This document shows positions 34,911-42,689 of a stretch of DNA of 46,070 bases, in pieces. Numbering within the stretch: the stretch's first letter is position 1; each line of letters begins with the position of its first letter. The notes beneath the pieces were generated by a model. That model searched no databases. It was not told the origin of the DNA and saw only the letters and a list, made by a program, of their open reading frames with translations. Both the position numbers and the translations under genes were made by a program. Origin of the DNA: Paenibacillaceae bacterium (GTDB taxonomy: Bacteria; Bacillota; Bacilli; Paenibacillales; Paenibacillaceae); the NCBI GenBank assembly GCA_900766135.1, contig CAAFUF010000044.1, positions 1 through 46,070 of the forward strand, in the 5' to 3' direction.

Positions 34911-35214
34911 AATGCCGAATTCCCTGGCACCCGGGAAACGGGGGACCCACCATAGGGTGAATTGATTTTTCACTATAGGATACAAGTTCAAAAAGTTAGG
35001 ATTGGCGCACCGAGAAGGTTGGATGAAGCTAGGGACTGAGCAGCACAGCGTAGCTGGAAGCTACGAGAGCAGCGGAAGGCCCGGCTGAATTCAAGATTCG
35101 ACGTCGAGTTGGCGTACTTCCCCAGCTTCGTGATCCAAAGATGACTTTTTAACCAACCTTTATAGTGAGATCATAGGGAGCCTTCAACCGAATCCATAAG
35201 CTAACCTCGTAGGC
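34911..35214 (+). ncRNA. ydaO-type c-di-AMP riboswitch, second copy, interrupted
   Basis: The same conserved segments as the first copy are present: GCCGAATTCCC, CGGGGGACCCA, AGGGTGAATTGAT before the break, and ATAGGGAGCCTTCAACCGAATCC, AAGCTAACCTCGTAGGC after it. The break is the structured repeat at 34979-35160. Without it, the variable arm would read GATTTTTCACTATAGTGAGATC, a perfect stem-loop about the size of the arm in the first copy. All conserved core bases remain on either side, so the aptamer may still fold. Confidence 0.82.
34974..35165 (+). mobile_element. Structured repeat inserted in a riboswitch arm, with 5-bp target duplication
   Basis: A 182-bp copy (34979-35160) of the same family as 30436-30614 and 30626-30843, more diverged. 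Flanked by TATAG at 34974-34978 and 35161-35165. It shares GTTCAAAAAG, GCACCGAGAAGG, CGTAG.. hairpin, GGCCCGG, TTCAAGATTCGA and CTTCGTGATC with them. Several paired positions change together, for example TTGGAC/GTCCAA to TTGGAT/ATTCAA. Non-autonomous, MITE-like; no open frame of note. Confidence 0.85.
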
Positions 35215-35234
35215 CTTGGAAGGAGTATGACATC

Positions 35235-35726
35235 TTGAGAAAGACTTTGACAGCAGCGGTAACGAGTTTAGCCCTTCTGTTCACCTTGGGGGCTGGGAGC
35301 GCCTTTGCCGACGCCGAGACCACGGAATCAACGCCGCTAGCCAGCATCGTTGATTCCGTGTATGGGACGCCTTACAAATTTGGAGGGACCACGACGTCGG
35401 GATTCGATTGCTCCGGGTTTACCCGGTACGTGTTCAGCCAAATGGGCATCAAGCTCGCACGCGTGTCGACCGCCCAGTATAAGCAAGGAACGCCGGTACC
35501 GAAGAGCCAACTCCAGGAAGGGGATCTTGTCTTCTTCAAAACCACGGGAGCAGGCAAGGTATCGCATGTCGGCATTTACGTTGGCGACGGCGAATTTGCC
35601 CATGCATCCTCATCTAAGGGCATCCGTATCGACAAGCTAAGCAACAGTTATTACCAGAACCGCTACGTTGGCGCGAAGCGAGTTCTCAGTAAATACGGTT
35701 ATTCCGTCTACGCTGCGGAATCTTGA
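35235..35726 (+). CDS. Secreted NlpC/P60 cell-wall hydrolase, second paralog
   Basis: 163 residues, paralog of the gene at 34167. Signal peptide (about 1-26, ending ADA). Catalytic Cys59 (SGFDCSGF), His111 (VSHVGIYVG) and His123 (EFAHASSS). The TTG start is 9 bases after AAGGAG, the same arrangement as the first copy. The leader is a ydaO riboswitch carrying an inserted structured repeat. It could supply a variant with different expression. A strong terminator follows. Confidence 0.9.
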   Translation: MRKTLTAAVTSLALLFTLGAGSAFADAETTESTPLASIVDSVYGTPYKFGGTTTSGFDCSGFTRYVFSQMGIKLARVSTAQYKQGTPVPKSQLQEGDLVFFKTTGAGKVSHVGIYVGDGEFAHASSSKGIRIDKLSNSYYQNRYVGAKRVLSKYGYSVYAAES

Positions 35727-35759
35727 TCACTCTGGTTTCATCAAGTTCATCATCTCTCG

Positions 35760-35803
35760 CCGTAAGCTGCGTTTCCGACTCGGAACAGCTTGCGGTCTTT
35801 TTA
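35760..35803 (+). terminator. Terminator of the second NlpC/P60 gene
   Basis: CCGTAAGCTG and CAGCTTGCGG pair, with an inner TTCCGA/TCGGAA stem, and are followed by TCTTTTT. Confidence 0.85.
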
Positions 35804-35986
35804 TGTCCGCGGCCTTATCTATATAACGAGACTTCTGACAAAAAGGTTACCGGAAAGTCGGAAATCCGATGAAAATCCATCATTTTCCTCCCCCGGGCAA
35901 AGGCCTTTACAAGCTGCGTAAATCCGGCTATTGTGAGGGTAATAGAAGAAACTATGACGGATTTCCTCTAACAAAGGAGGGGCAAT

Positions 35987-36484
35987 ATGGATCAAGCGAT
36001 GTCTACGTTTCGGATCGTGCCGATGGAGGAAGCGCATGGCGCGGAAATTTGCACCTGGCGTTACGATTCCCCCTACGATATCTACAGTTGGCTGCCCTGG
36101 GATCAAATGAAAGCGCTTGATGTGGAGTTCGGGAACCCGGCGATCCGCGCCGAACAGTACGTCTCTGTATTGAATGAAGCCGGCAAGTTGGCGGGTTTTG
36201 CCCAATACTTCCCGATGGAGGGGGTGACCCGGCTCGGCATCGGCATGAAGCCCGAGCTTTGCGGTCATGGCTTGGGCAAGCTGTTCGTAAGAACCATCGT
36301 CGAGGAAGCCCGGCGCCGCAAACCGGATAACCAGATCGATCTCGAGGTGCTCACATGGAACACTCGAGCGATCCGGGCCTATCAGAATGCCGGATTCACG
36401 ATAACCGATCTTTATGAAAAAATGACGCCCGGCGGGGTGTCCAAGCCGTTTTACTGCATGGTTTACAAGGGGCTTCCCGGTTAA
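35987..36484 (+). CDS. GNAT-family N-acetyltransferase
   Basis: 165 residues. The acetyl-CoA loop reads GIGMKPELCGHGLGKLFV (about 84-101), the RxxGxG/A-type signature, and the C-terminal NTRAIRAYQNAGF segment is the family hallmark. Substrate unknown: single GNATs of this type acetylate small amines, antibiotics or peptides. AAAGGAGG is 8 bases before the ATG. It is a single gene. Confidence 0.85.
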   Translation: MDQAMSTFRIVPMEEAHGAEICTWRYDSPYDIYSWLPWDQMKALDVEFGNPAIRAEQYVSVLNEAGKLAGFAQYFPMEGVTRLGIGMKPELCGHGLGKLFVRTIVEEARRRKPDNQIDLEVLTWNTRAIRAYQNAGFTITDLYEKMTPGGVSKPFYCMVYKGLPG

Positions 36485-36647
36485 GGGAACGCCTCTTTTT
36501 ACGCCAATTTCGCATAGCGATATGAATTTTAGCACACATTGTAAGGAGTATAGCTTATTTTCGTTCCTAATTTTGACACAAAGACTATGATCGGACAGCG
36601 TGTTCCGTTATAATGAATAGGTAGCATACATAGGAGGGGCGATTGGA

Positions 36648-37007
36648 ATGCAAAAGTGGATCATGAGCGGTTTGTTCGTTATCGCAGGCGCTTTGGCCCT
36701 TGTACTGATGTTTACCTTGCCTAGCCGGGAACAGGCCGAGCAAGAGGCCAAGCCGCAATTGCCTGAAATTACGCTGAATGCGGAACAAGCTGAAGCCACC
36801 GTCAAAGCGAACTGTATCAGCTGTCACGGCGATCAGCTGCAAGGGGGAGCCGGACCGAATCTGCAAAAGATCGGCTCGGAGTTGTCCGCTGATCAACTCT
36901 ACTCGATCATCACCAAAGGAAAAGGCGGCATGATGCCTTCGTTCAAGGATCGCTTGAAGGAAGAGGAAATCGCCAACGTCGCCATGTGGCTTGCAGAGAA
37001 AAAATAA
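36648..37007 (+). CDS. Membrane-anchored c-type cytochrome (c551-like)
   Basis: 119 residues. N-terminal anchor (about 5-23) and a single heme motif CISCH (Cys56, Cys59, His60), with Met95 or Met96 in GGMMPSF as the second axial ligand. It is like the small cytochrome c-551 or cccB proteins of Bacillales, and would carry electrons to a terminal oxidase on the outside of the membrane. GGAGGG precedes the ATG. TATAATG (36609-36615) is a likely -10. Terminator follows. Confidence 0.9.
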   Translation: MQKWIMSGLFVIAGALALVLMFTLPSREQAEQEAKPQLPEITLNAEQAEATVKANCISCHGDQLQGGAGPNLQKIGSELSADQLYSIITKGKGGMMPSFKDRLKEEEIANVAMWLAEKK

Positions 37008-37021
37008 AGGCATACGAAAAG

Positions 37022-37066
37022 CACGCCCGCCGGGAAACGGTTACGTTCCCGGCGGGCGTTTTTTTA
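37022..37066 (+). terminator. Terminator of the cytochrome gene
   Basis: CGCCCGCCGGGAA and TTCCCGGCGGGCG are followed by TTTTTTTACC. Confidence 0.88.
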
Positions 37067-37087
37067 CCCCATACTTATCTTCATCGG

Positions 37088-37387
37088 TTAATCCCCCGAG
37101 CGCATCTTCTCGAAAGCCTCGTTATACTGCTGCGCCTCTTTGATGTCGACGGCCGTTATGCCGCCATCCTCCCACGAAGTCAAGCGGAGCGTTACCGTTT
37201 TATAGTCAATGGTAATAAACGGATGGTGGTTAAACGCTTCCGAAATCGCCGCGACCTCATCGACAAACGCGATCCCCTTCATAAAGTTGGAGAACGTGTA
37301 TTTGCGGAAAATCCATCGTCCTTCCTCAAGCTCCCAGCCTTCCAGTTTTTCCAAATGCGCTTCTACTTCTTGCGGTGTAAACGGCAT
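37088..37387 (-). CDS. Pterin-4a-carbinolamine dehydratase-like protein
   Basis: 99 residues, full length for PCD/DCoH. HHPF at 54-57 carries the first two active-site histidines; the usual TH of the third position (SWEDGGITAVD here) is TS, so one catalytic His may be missing. The protein would dehydrate 4a-hydroxytetrahydrobiopterin; no aromatic amino acid hydroxylase is encoded in this window, and some PCD-like proteins have other roles. It is a lone gene between the cytochrome and a small hypothetical gene. Confidence 0.85.
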   Translation of the reverse strand: MPFTPQEVEAHLEKLEGWELEEGRWIFRKYTFSNFMKGIAFVDEVAAISEAFNHHPFITIDYKTVTLRLTSWEDGGITAVDIKEAQQYNEAFEKMRSGD

Positions 37388-37557
37388 TCTTCTTCCTCCC
37401 CGTTCTCTTCAAGAACTCCTGTATATGTAAGCATCCTCGTCACGCACCAGGATCTGAAGTTGATTTGTCCTAGCCCCGTCTCCATTTATTGTATTCCCCG
37501 ATCCATGCCTTCATGCGTACCGGGCGCTGCCGGACCAATCCGCGCCGGAACCAGGCA

Positions 37558-37851
37558 TCATATCAAGGAAACGGATGTCAGTTCTGCATCTCCGATCAGG
37601 AAATTAATGCGATGGCCTTCCGGATCATAGATGACGATCGCGCTTCCCACCTCGATCATCGGCTCCGTACCCAACCCAAAGAACAAATCCTCCGCCAGTG
37701 CTTCAAGCACCTCGTTCCGATCCGCATCGGACAATACTTCCCATTCCGAAGGCTCCATTTCGAAGAAAAGATAACTATCTTGAATCCGGCCGACCGCTGT
37801 CGTCAAATCAGCCAAAATAAATTCATAATCCCTGCCGTGTTTTACGCCCAC
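37558..37851 (-). CDS. Hypothetical small acidic protein
   Basis: 97 residues that I do not recognise. Acidic, no signal peptide, one beta-alpha-beta-like pattern (YLFFEMEPSEWEVL, ALAEDLFFGLG, SAIVIYDPEGHRINFLIG). The GTG at 37851 is chosen because GGGAGG lies 8 bases upstream; ATG starts at 37890 and 37881 are upstream of that site. A -10 TATAAT (37901-37896) lies about 50 bases upstream. Confidence 0.65.
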   Translation of the reverse strand: MGVKHGRDYEFILADLTTAVGRIQDSYLFFEMEPSEWEVLSDADRNEVLEALAEDLFFGLGTEPMIEVGSAIVIYDPEGHRINFLIGDAELTSVSLI

Positions 37852-37917
37852 TGCGATATCCTCCCTTTCGGCCCTCTCCATTCCGGCCATAAACTTATTA
37901 TACCGGAAAAAACCACT

Positions 37918-37944
37918 TAAAAAAAAAGGGAAATCTGTCGATAA
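37918..37944 (+). promoter_or_regulatory. Sigma-D type promoter of motAB
   Basis: TAAA (37918-37921), exactly 15 bases, and GTCGATAA (37937-37944) match the flagellar sigma-D consensus (TAAA-N14..16-GCCGATAA) except for one base. It lies 98 bases before the motA start. In B. subtilis, motAB is sigma-D-dependent. Confidence 0.8.
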
Positions 37945-38041
37945 AATAGTTAATCGTTTCAAACTGTGCAGGTACGCTCTTTCCGCAAGGATGCGGGGAG
38001 GGCAGGAAAGGGTTCAATTTCTCTCAAGGACGAGGTGTACA

Positions 38042-38845
38042 ATGGAAATTTCAACAATTATTGGTTTGATTCTCGGATTTGTCGCCCTTATTTTGGGTAT
38101 GTTCCTGAAAGGCGCGCCGATCGAAAGCCTGGTCTCTAACCCCGCGGCCTTTGTCATTATACTTGTCGGGACGGCGGCCACGCTCTTCGTGGCCTTCCCG
38201 ATGGCGGAGCTGAAAAAGTTTCCGGTCCTGCTTAAGCTGACGGTCGTGAAACCCAAAATGATCAGCAAAGCCGAATTGATCACCCTGTTCATGGAATGGG
38301 CGACGATTACCCGCCGTGAGGGCTTGCTAGCTCTTGAAGCGAAGGTCGAAGAGATCAACGATGACTTCTTGCGCGGCGGCATGCGGATGATCATCGACGG
38401 GAACGATCAGGAATTTGTGCAGGACGTGCTGACGGAGGATATCGCTGCTACCGAGGAACGGCACAAGGCAGGGGCGCTGATGTTCTCCCAAGCCGGGATG
38501 TACGCCCCGACCCTCGGGGTATTGGGAGCGGTTGTCGGCTTGATTGCTGCGTTATCGGATATGAGTGATATCGAAAAATTGTCGCATGCGATCTCCGGTG
38601 CGTTTATCGCTACCGTTTTTGGTATTTTTACCGGTTATGTGATGTGGCACCCGATTTCCAATAAACTGAAACGGCTCTCGAAGAGAGAGATGGAAATCCG
38701 GTTGATGATGGTTGAAGGTTTGCTGTCCATCCAATCCGGCGTATCTACCATAGCTATCCAACAAAAGCTCGCCGTGTTCTTAACCCCTGCCGAACGTGCG
38801 GAAATTCTAGAAAAGGGGGCGGGTGAAGGTGAGCAAAAAGAATAA
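38042..38845 (+). CDS. motA: Flagellar motor stator protein MotA
   Basis: 267 residues. Four membrane segments (about 2-21, 31-50, 148-170, 181-200) and the cytoplasmic loop between II and III, with the conserved MFSQAGMYAPTLGVLGAVVGLIAAL. It forms the proton channel with MotB. I chose the ATG at 38042, after AAGGACGAGG; an open frame extends further upstream. The gene overlaps motB by 17 bases. Confidence 0.94.
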   Translation: MEISTIIGLILGFVALILGMFLKGAPIESLVSNPAAFVIILVGTAATLFVAFPMAELKKFPVLLKLTVVKPKMISKAELITLFMEWATITRREGLLALEAKVEEINDDFLRGGMRMIIDGNDQEFVQDVLTEDIAATEERHKAGALMFSQAGMYAPTLGVLGAVVGLIAALSDMSDIEKLSHAISGAFIATVFGIFTGYVMWHPISNKLKRLSKREMEIRLMMVEGLLSIQSGVSTIAIQQKLAVFLTPAERAEILEKGAGEGEQKE

Positions 38846-39635
38846 GCACCAAGATCACGAAGAACATAACGACGAGAGCTGGCTGCTTCCCTATTCCGAC
38901 TTGATGACGCTCCTGCTGGCCCTCTTTATCGTTCTCTTTGGGATGAGTACCGTGGATGCCCAGAAGTTCCAGGAGATGAGCGAGGCGTTCAAGAGCGTAT
39001 TGACCGGCGGAGTTGGCGTCTTGGACGAAACCGCGATGACCAGCAACTCCAACACTTCGAACAGCGACAGCGAGCTGCCGAAGCCATCTTCGGACGGCTT
39101 AATGACCAAGAAGAACGAATTGAAGCGCCAAGAGCAACAGAACCTGGAGGCTCTGAAAAAGCAGCTTGATACGTATATCAAAGAAAACGGATTGACTAAC
39201 GATCTGGAGACCAAGCTGAATCAATCCCAACTGATGATCACGATCAGCGACAAGGCGCTCTTCGCATCCGGGGAAGCCGTCGTGAAGCCGGAAGCCCGTC
39301 AGTTGGCCAAAGCAATCTCCACGATGCTGCAGAAATTCCCGGACTACGAGATCATCGTTTCGGGGCATACGGACAACGTGCCGATTTCAACCAGCGAATT
39401 TCCGTCCAACTGGGACTTGAGCTCGGTACGGGCTTTGAATTTCATGAAAATTCTGCTGATCAATACGAATTTGGATCCGAAAAAATTTAGTGCCATCGGT
39501 TACGGCGAATACCATCCCGTAGCCGGCAACGATACAGCGGTCGGGCGGGCGCAGAACCGCCGGGTCGAGGTTTCGATCATCCGCAAATATGCAGACGGCA
39601 GTGAGCAGCTTGGCGTAACGGCCGCCCACGAATAA
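38829..39635 (+). CDS. motB: Flagellar motor stator protein MotB
   Basis: 268 residues. A short basic N-terminus, a single membrane segment (about 20-45) with the proton-binding Asp in LLPYSDLMTLLLALF, a plug or linker region, and a C-terminal OmpA-like peptidoglycan-binding domain (SGHTDNVPIS, NRRVEVSII). The GTG at 38829 is chosen for its SKKNK start; a GTG two codons upstream is also in frame. Overlaps motA, so translation is coupled. Confidence 0.94.
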   Translation: MSKKNKHQDHEEHNDESWLLPYSDLMTLLLALFIVLFGMSTVDAQKFQEMSEAFKSVLTGGVGVLDETAMTSNSNTSNSDSELPKPSSDGLMTKKNELKRQEQQNLEALKKQLDTYIKENGLTNDLETKLNQSQLMITISDKALFASGEAVVKPEARQLAKAISTMLQKFPDYEIIVSGHTDNVPISTSEFPSNWDLSSVRALNFMKILLINTNLDPKKFSAIGYGEYHPVAGNDTAVGRAQNRRVEVSIIRKYADGSEQLGVTAAHE

Positions 39636-39638
39636 TGC

Positions 39639-39680
39639 AAAAAGGACAGGCTCGCCTCGGATGAGGAGCCTGTCCTTTTT
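39639..39680. terminator. Bidirectional terminator between motB and rluF
   Basis: AAAAAGGACAGGCTC and GAGCCTGTCCTTTTT pair, giving T-runs on both strands. Confidence 0.9.
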
Positions 39681-39691
39681 GCTATCGTTCG

Positions 39692-40396
39692 TTAGGAAAG
39701 TTCGTAGTTCAGAGCCAGGCCCAGTTCCCGCTTCTCTTGCTCGGTCAAATCGCGCCAGGTCCCGATCTTCTGTTGACCCAGATGAATGTTCATGATCCGT
39801 ATGCGTTGCAGTTTCCGCACTTCATAGCTCAGAGCGTTACACATCCGGCGGATTTGCCGGTTTTTCCCTTCGGTCAGAATAATGCGAAACACGCGATCCG
39901 AGATCCGCGTCACTTGGCAAGGTAGCGTCATTTCGCCGAGGATCTTGACCCCTTCACTCATCGCCTTCACAAAACTTGGCGTAATCGGGCGATCTACCGT
40001 CACGATGTACTCCTTCTCATGTTTACCCTCAGCCCGCAATATCTTGTTGACGATGTCGCCGTCACTGGTGAGTAAGATAAGCCCTTCCGAATCCTTATCC
40101 AACCGCCCGATCGGAAAAATCCGTTCCGAATGCCCCACGAAATCGACGATATTGCCTTTCACATGCGCTTCCGTCGTACTGGTGATGCCCACCGGCTTAT
40201 TTAAGGCGATGTAAACGTGCTTAGCGCGCTTGGTTTCGATCGGTCTCCCGTTTACCCTGACATCGTCCCCCGGCTCCGCCTGGCTGCCCAGAACCGCTTT
40301 GACGCCGTTAATGGTCACTTGACCCGAATCGACCAGCTTGTCCGCTTCCCGCCGGGAACAAAATCCTGTTTCGCTGATAAATTTATTGATCCTCAT
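39692..40396 (-). CDS. rluF: 23S rRNA pseudouridine synthase, RluF type
   Basis: 234 residues. S4-like RNA-binding domain (1-60: RINKFISETGFCSRREADKLVDSG), then the RsuA/RluB/E/F catalytic fold with the Asp of GRLDKDSEGLILLT and the KNRQIRRM segment. The family modifies U2604 or a nearby site of 23S rRNA. I chose the ATG at 40396 (MRINKFIS) rather than an in-frame start at 40441 because the family begins here. It lies just beyond the kinase gene. Confidence 0.88.
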   Translation of the reverse strand: MRINKFISETGFCSRREADKLVDSGQVTINGVKAVLGSQAEPGDDVRVNGRPIETKRAKHVYIALNKPVGITSTTEAHVKGNIVDFVGHSERIFPIGRLDKDSEGLILLTSDGDIVNKILRAEGKHEKEYIVTVDRPITPSFVKAMSEGVKILGEMTLPCQVTRISDRVFRIILTEGKNRQIRRMCNALSYEVRKLQRIRIMNIHLGQQKIGTWRDLTEQEKRELGLALNYELS

Positions 40397-40437
40397 AGTG
40401 CTGCCCTCGGTCCCTCCGCCTGGCCCAGCAGTTCGCT

Positions 40438-42336
40438 TCAATTCGCGATATCCGCTGGCCCTTCGTTATGATCCACAACCTCCTGCACACGCGGGAGGGT
40501 AATGGTTACGGCCGTCCCCCGCCCGAGCTCGCTGTCGATCTTCAGCGTTCCACGGTGTCCTTCAATGATTCGCTGGCTGATCATCAAGCCCAGTCCGGTC
40601 CCTTTTTCCTTGTTCGTATAGAACGGTTCTCCAAGCTTCTGAAGCCGATCCTTGGCGATGCCCTCTCCTTCGTCGATCACGCGCAGCACAGCCTGCCCTT
40701 TATCATCCTCCTCCACCTGCAAGAGGATCTTTCCGCCTTTGGGCATGGCCTCCATCGCGTTCTTCAACAAGTTGATGAATACTTGCTTCAGTTGGTTCTC
40801 TTCACAGTGTACCAGAATCGGGCGGGGTGAAAAATGCACCTCGAATTCGATATTATGCAAATGGGCTTCGCTATCCAGCAAGGATACTACGTCTCCCATC
40901 GTAAAACGGACATCCTTCGTCTGGAACTGCACCGCCTGCGGCTTGGCCAAAATCAGAAACTCGCTGACGATGAGATTGATCCGGTCCAGTTCCGCGAGCA
41001 TGACATCGGTATGCATGACGTTTACCACCCGGGTCCGCTGCTGCATTTGAAGGAACCCGCGAAGCGTCGTCAGCGGGTTGCGAATTTCATGCGCCACTCC
41101 GGCAGCGAGCTGACCCACCGTAGTCAGCTTCTCCGAGCGCCGGAGCAGATCCTCCATTTTATTGTGCTCCGTCATGTCCCGGGAAATGCTGATCAGGGCG
41201 GTGATTTTCCCCCCTTGGTCAAAAATGGGGGATACGCTAATGCTCACTTCTACTAAGCTGCCGTCTTTCCGCAATCGGACCGTCTCGGCCAATACCGATT
41301 CGGCGGTTTCAAGCACTTCCGTCTCCGGACGCCAAATCGGCCTTCCGTCCATTTCGGACTCCGGAAGAAATTCCAGATAAGTGCCGACGATTTCGTCGCT
41401 GCGCCAGCCGTATAACCTCTCGAAAGCGGCATTCACTTGCAGCACCCGCCCCTTAATGTCCGTAACATGGATGGCATCGGCGGTCTGACTGATGATCGAT
41501 TCCAGATACTCCTTCATCGACCGGTTTTCTTCGTTCTTCTGCTTCAGCTCCGTCGTATAACGTCCAAGATTGTCCGCCATGATATTGATTTTGTGGGCCA
41601 GCAGGCCAAGCTCGTCAAAGCTGCCGATTTTCAGCCGGGTCTCCAGCTTACCCGAAGCCAGTACATTCACTTGGTCGAAAATATGGCGGATCGGGCGGAT
41701 CAGCCGCCCGGCCATCCAATAGCTCGCTATCATCATCAGTCCCAGCAGGCAAAGGGAGACGATGAGCTGACTGGCCATCTGTTTGGAGATCGCCTCGGAA
41801 ATGGGAGCATAACTGGAGAGGACGCGAATGACATAGGGCTTCTCGCCGCCGTTCGTAATCGGGACATAACTCTCCAAGACGCGTTCGCCGTTGATCCGCG
41901 TATCCACCAGCAGGCTGCGATTGCGGGAAATCGCCTCCGCCACGGAACGCTTCAAACCTTGATCGTTTTTATATTGGTACGTGCCGAACAGCAATTGCCT
42001 CTCATCCAAACGATTCGGATCAATCCCCGTGATCTCCAGCAAACTGGGATTCGTACCCATCGAATTTTGCGAAACCCGCTCCGGACTGGTCATGGTAAGA
42101 ATCGCATCCGTCATGTCGCTGCTCATTCTGCCGCCTAATGTGAGTTTGACATAGTTGTATACTGAACGACTTTGTTCGACAGCTATGGCAATTTGATTGG
42201 CCGTCAGCATCATGTTCGCTTCGCTGTCCCTACGTAAGTTGTCCCGTACCGTGAAATAACTTAAGACGATATTCAAAGACAGGATAATCAGCGCAAAACA
42301 AGATATAATCAAAGCAAGCTTTGTTTTTATAGTCAA
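40438..42336 (-). CDS. Sporulation-type sensor histidine kinase with PAS and HAMP
   Basis: 632 residues. Order: TM1 (7-30), extracellular sensor (31-187), TM2 (188-209), HAMP (210-262), PAS (275-390), HisKA with His416 in GVAHEIRNPLTTLRGFLQM, and HATPase_c with N, G1 (DEGEGIA), F and G2 (GTGLGLMI) boxes. The H-box sequence is typical of the Kin family that feeds Spo0F. TTG start with AGGTGG upstream. No response regulator gene is adjacent, which fits an orphan kinase of a phosphorelay. Ligand unknown. Confidence 0.9.
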   Translation of the reverse strand: MTIKTKLALIISCFALIILSLNIVLSYFTVRDNLRRDSEANMMLTANQIAIAVEQSRSVYNYVKLTLGGRMSSDMTDAILTMTSPERVSQNSMGTNPSLLEITGIDPNRLDERQLLFGTYQYKNDQGLKRSVAEAISRNRSLLVDTRINGERVLESYVPITNGGEKPYVIRVLSSYAPISEAISKQMASQLIVSLCLLGLMMIASYWMAGRLIRPIRHIFDQVNVLASGKLETRLKIGSFDELGLLAHKINIMADNLGRYTTELKQKNEENRSMKEYLESIISQTADAIHVTDIKGRVLQVNAAFERLYGWRSDEIVGTYLEFLPESEMDGRPIWRPETEVLETAESVLAETVRLRKDGSLVEVSISVSPIFDQGGKITALISISRDMTEHNKMEDLLRRSEKLTTVGQLAAGVAHEIRNPLTTLRGFLQMQQRTRVVNVMHTDVMLAELDRINLIVSEFLILAKPQAVQFQTKDVRFTMGDVVSLLDSEAHLHNIEFEVHFSPRPILVHCEENQLKQVFINLLKNAMEAMPKGGKILLQVEEDDKGQAVLRVIDEGEGIAKDRLQKLGEPFYTNKEKGTGLGLMISQRIIEGHRGTLKIDSELGRGTAVTITLPRVQEVVDHNEGPADIAN

Positions 42337-42689
42337 GCGTTAATCCCACCTCTGGAGCTAGTTTATGGATATATATGGAATCGGAAATTTTCTACATCCA
42401 TCATACCTTTTGCGACATGTTTTGCAAAGACGTTGAAATTCCCAGTTCCTTTCCCTACAATATGTAGAAATGCCTACATAACTGGTTCTTCAGAATTAAA
42501 CCTATCGGCTATACCGAAAACAGTTATCCACAGAATATTTACATACTCACAGCCCGATAGGTGAATATGTGTATAACAATGGGGATAATCCTGCGGTTAT
42601 GCACAATGTTACCCACAACATGTTAACAACGAATGCTTGTTCGTTGGACAAGGCTGCTGGATACGAAAAAAAGGAGTTGATTTGCTCAC
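42337..42689. other. Divergent intergenic region with a DnaA-box cluster
   Basis: 353 bases separating the kinase (leftward) and tadA (rightward). No gene seen. It holds the cluster of DnaA-box-like nonamers (next entry) and AAGGAG 13 bases before the tadA ATG. Confidence 0.7.
42524..42617. promoter_or_regulatory. Cluster of DnaA-box-like sites
   Basis: Within 94 bases: TTATCCACA (42524-42532, +, exact consensus), TTATACACA (42576-42568, -), TTATCCCCA (42588-42580, -), TTATGCACA (42597-42605, +), TTACCCACA (42609-42617, +). The consensus is TTATNCACA; three match it fully and two have one mismatch. There is no AT-rich unwinding element or dnaA/dnaN gene here, so this is not the origin itself. 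Confidence 0.7.

Noticed and set aside
34979..35160. Insertion sequence with a transposase
   Set aside because: The element is 182 bp with no meaningful open frame; it must be moved in trans if it moves at all.
42524..42617. Chromosome replication origin
   Set aside because: DnaA-box-like sites are present, but there is no AT-rich unwinding element and no dnaA or dnaN gene nearby.
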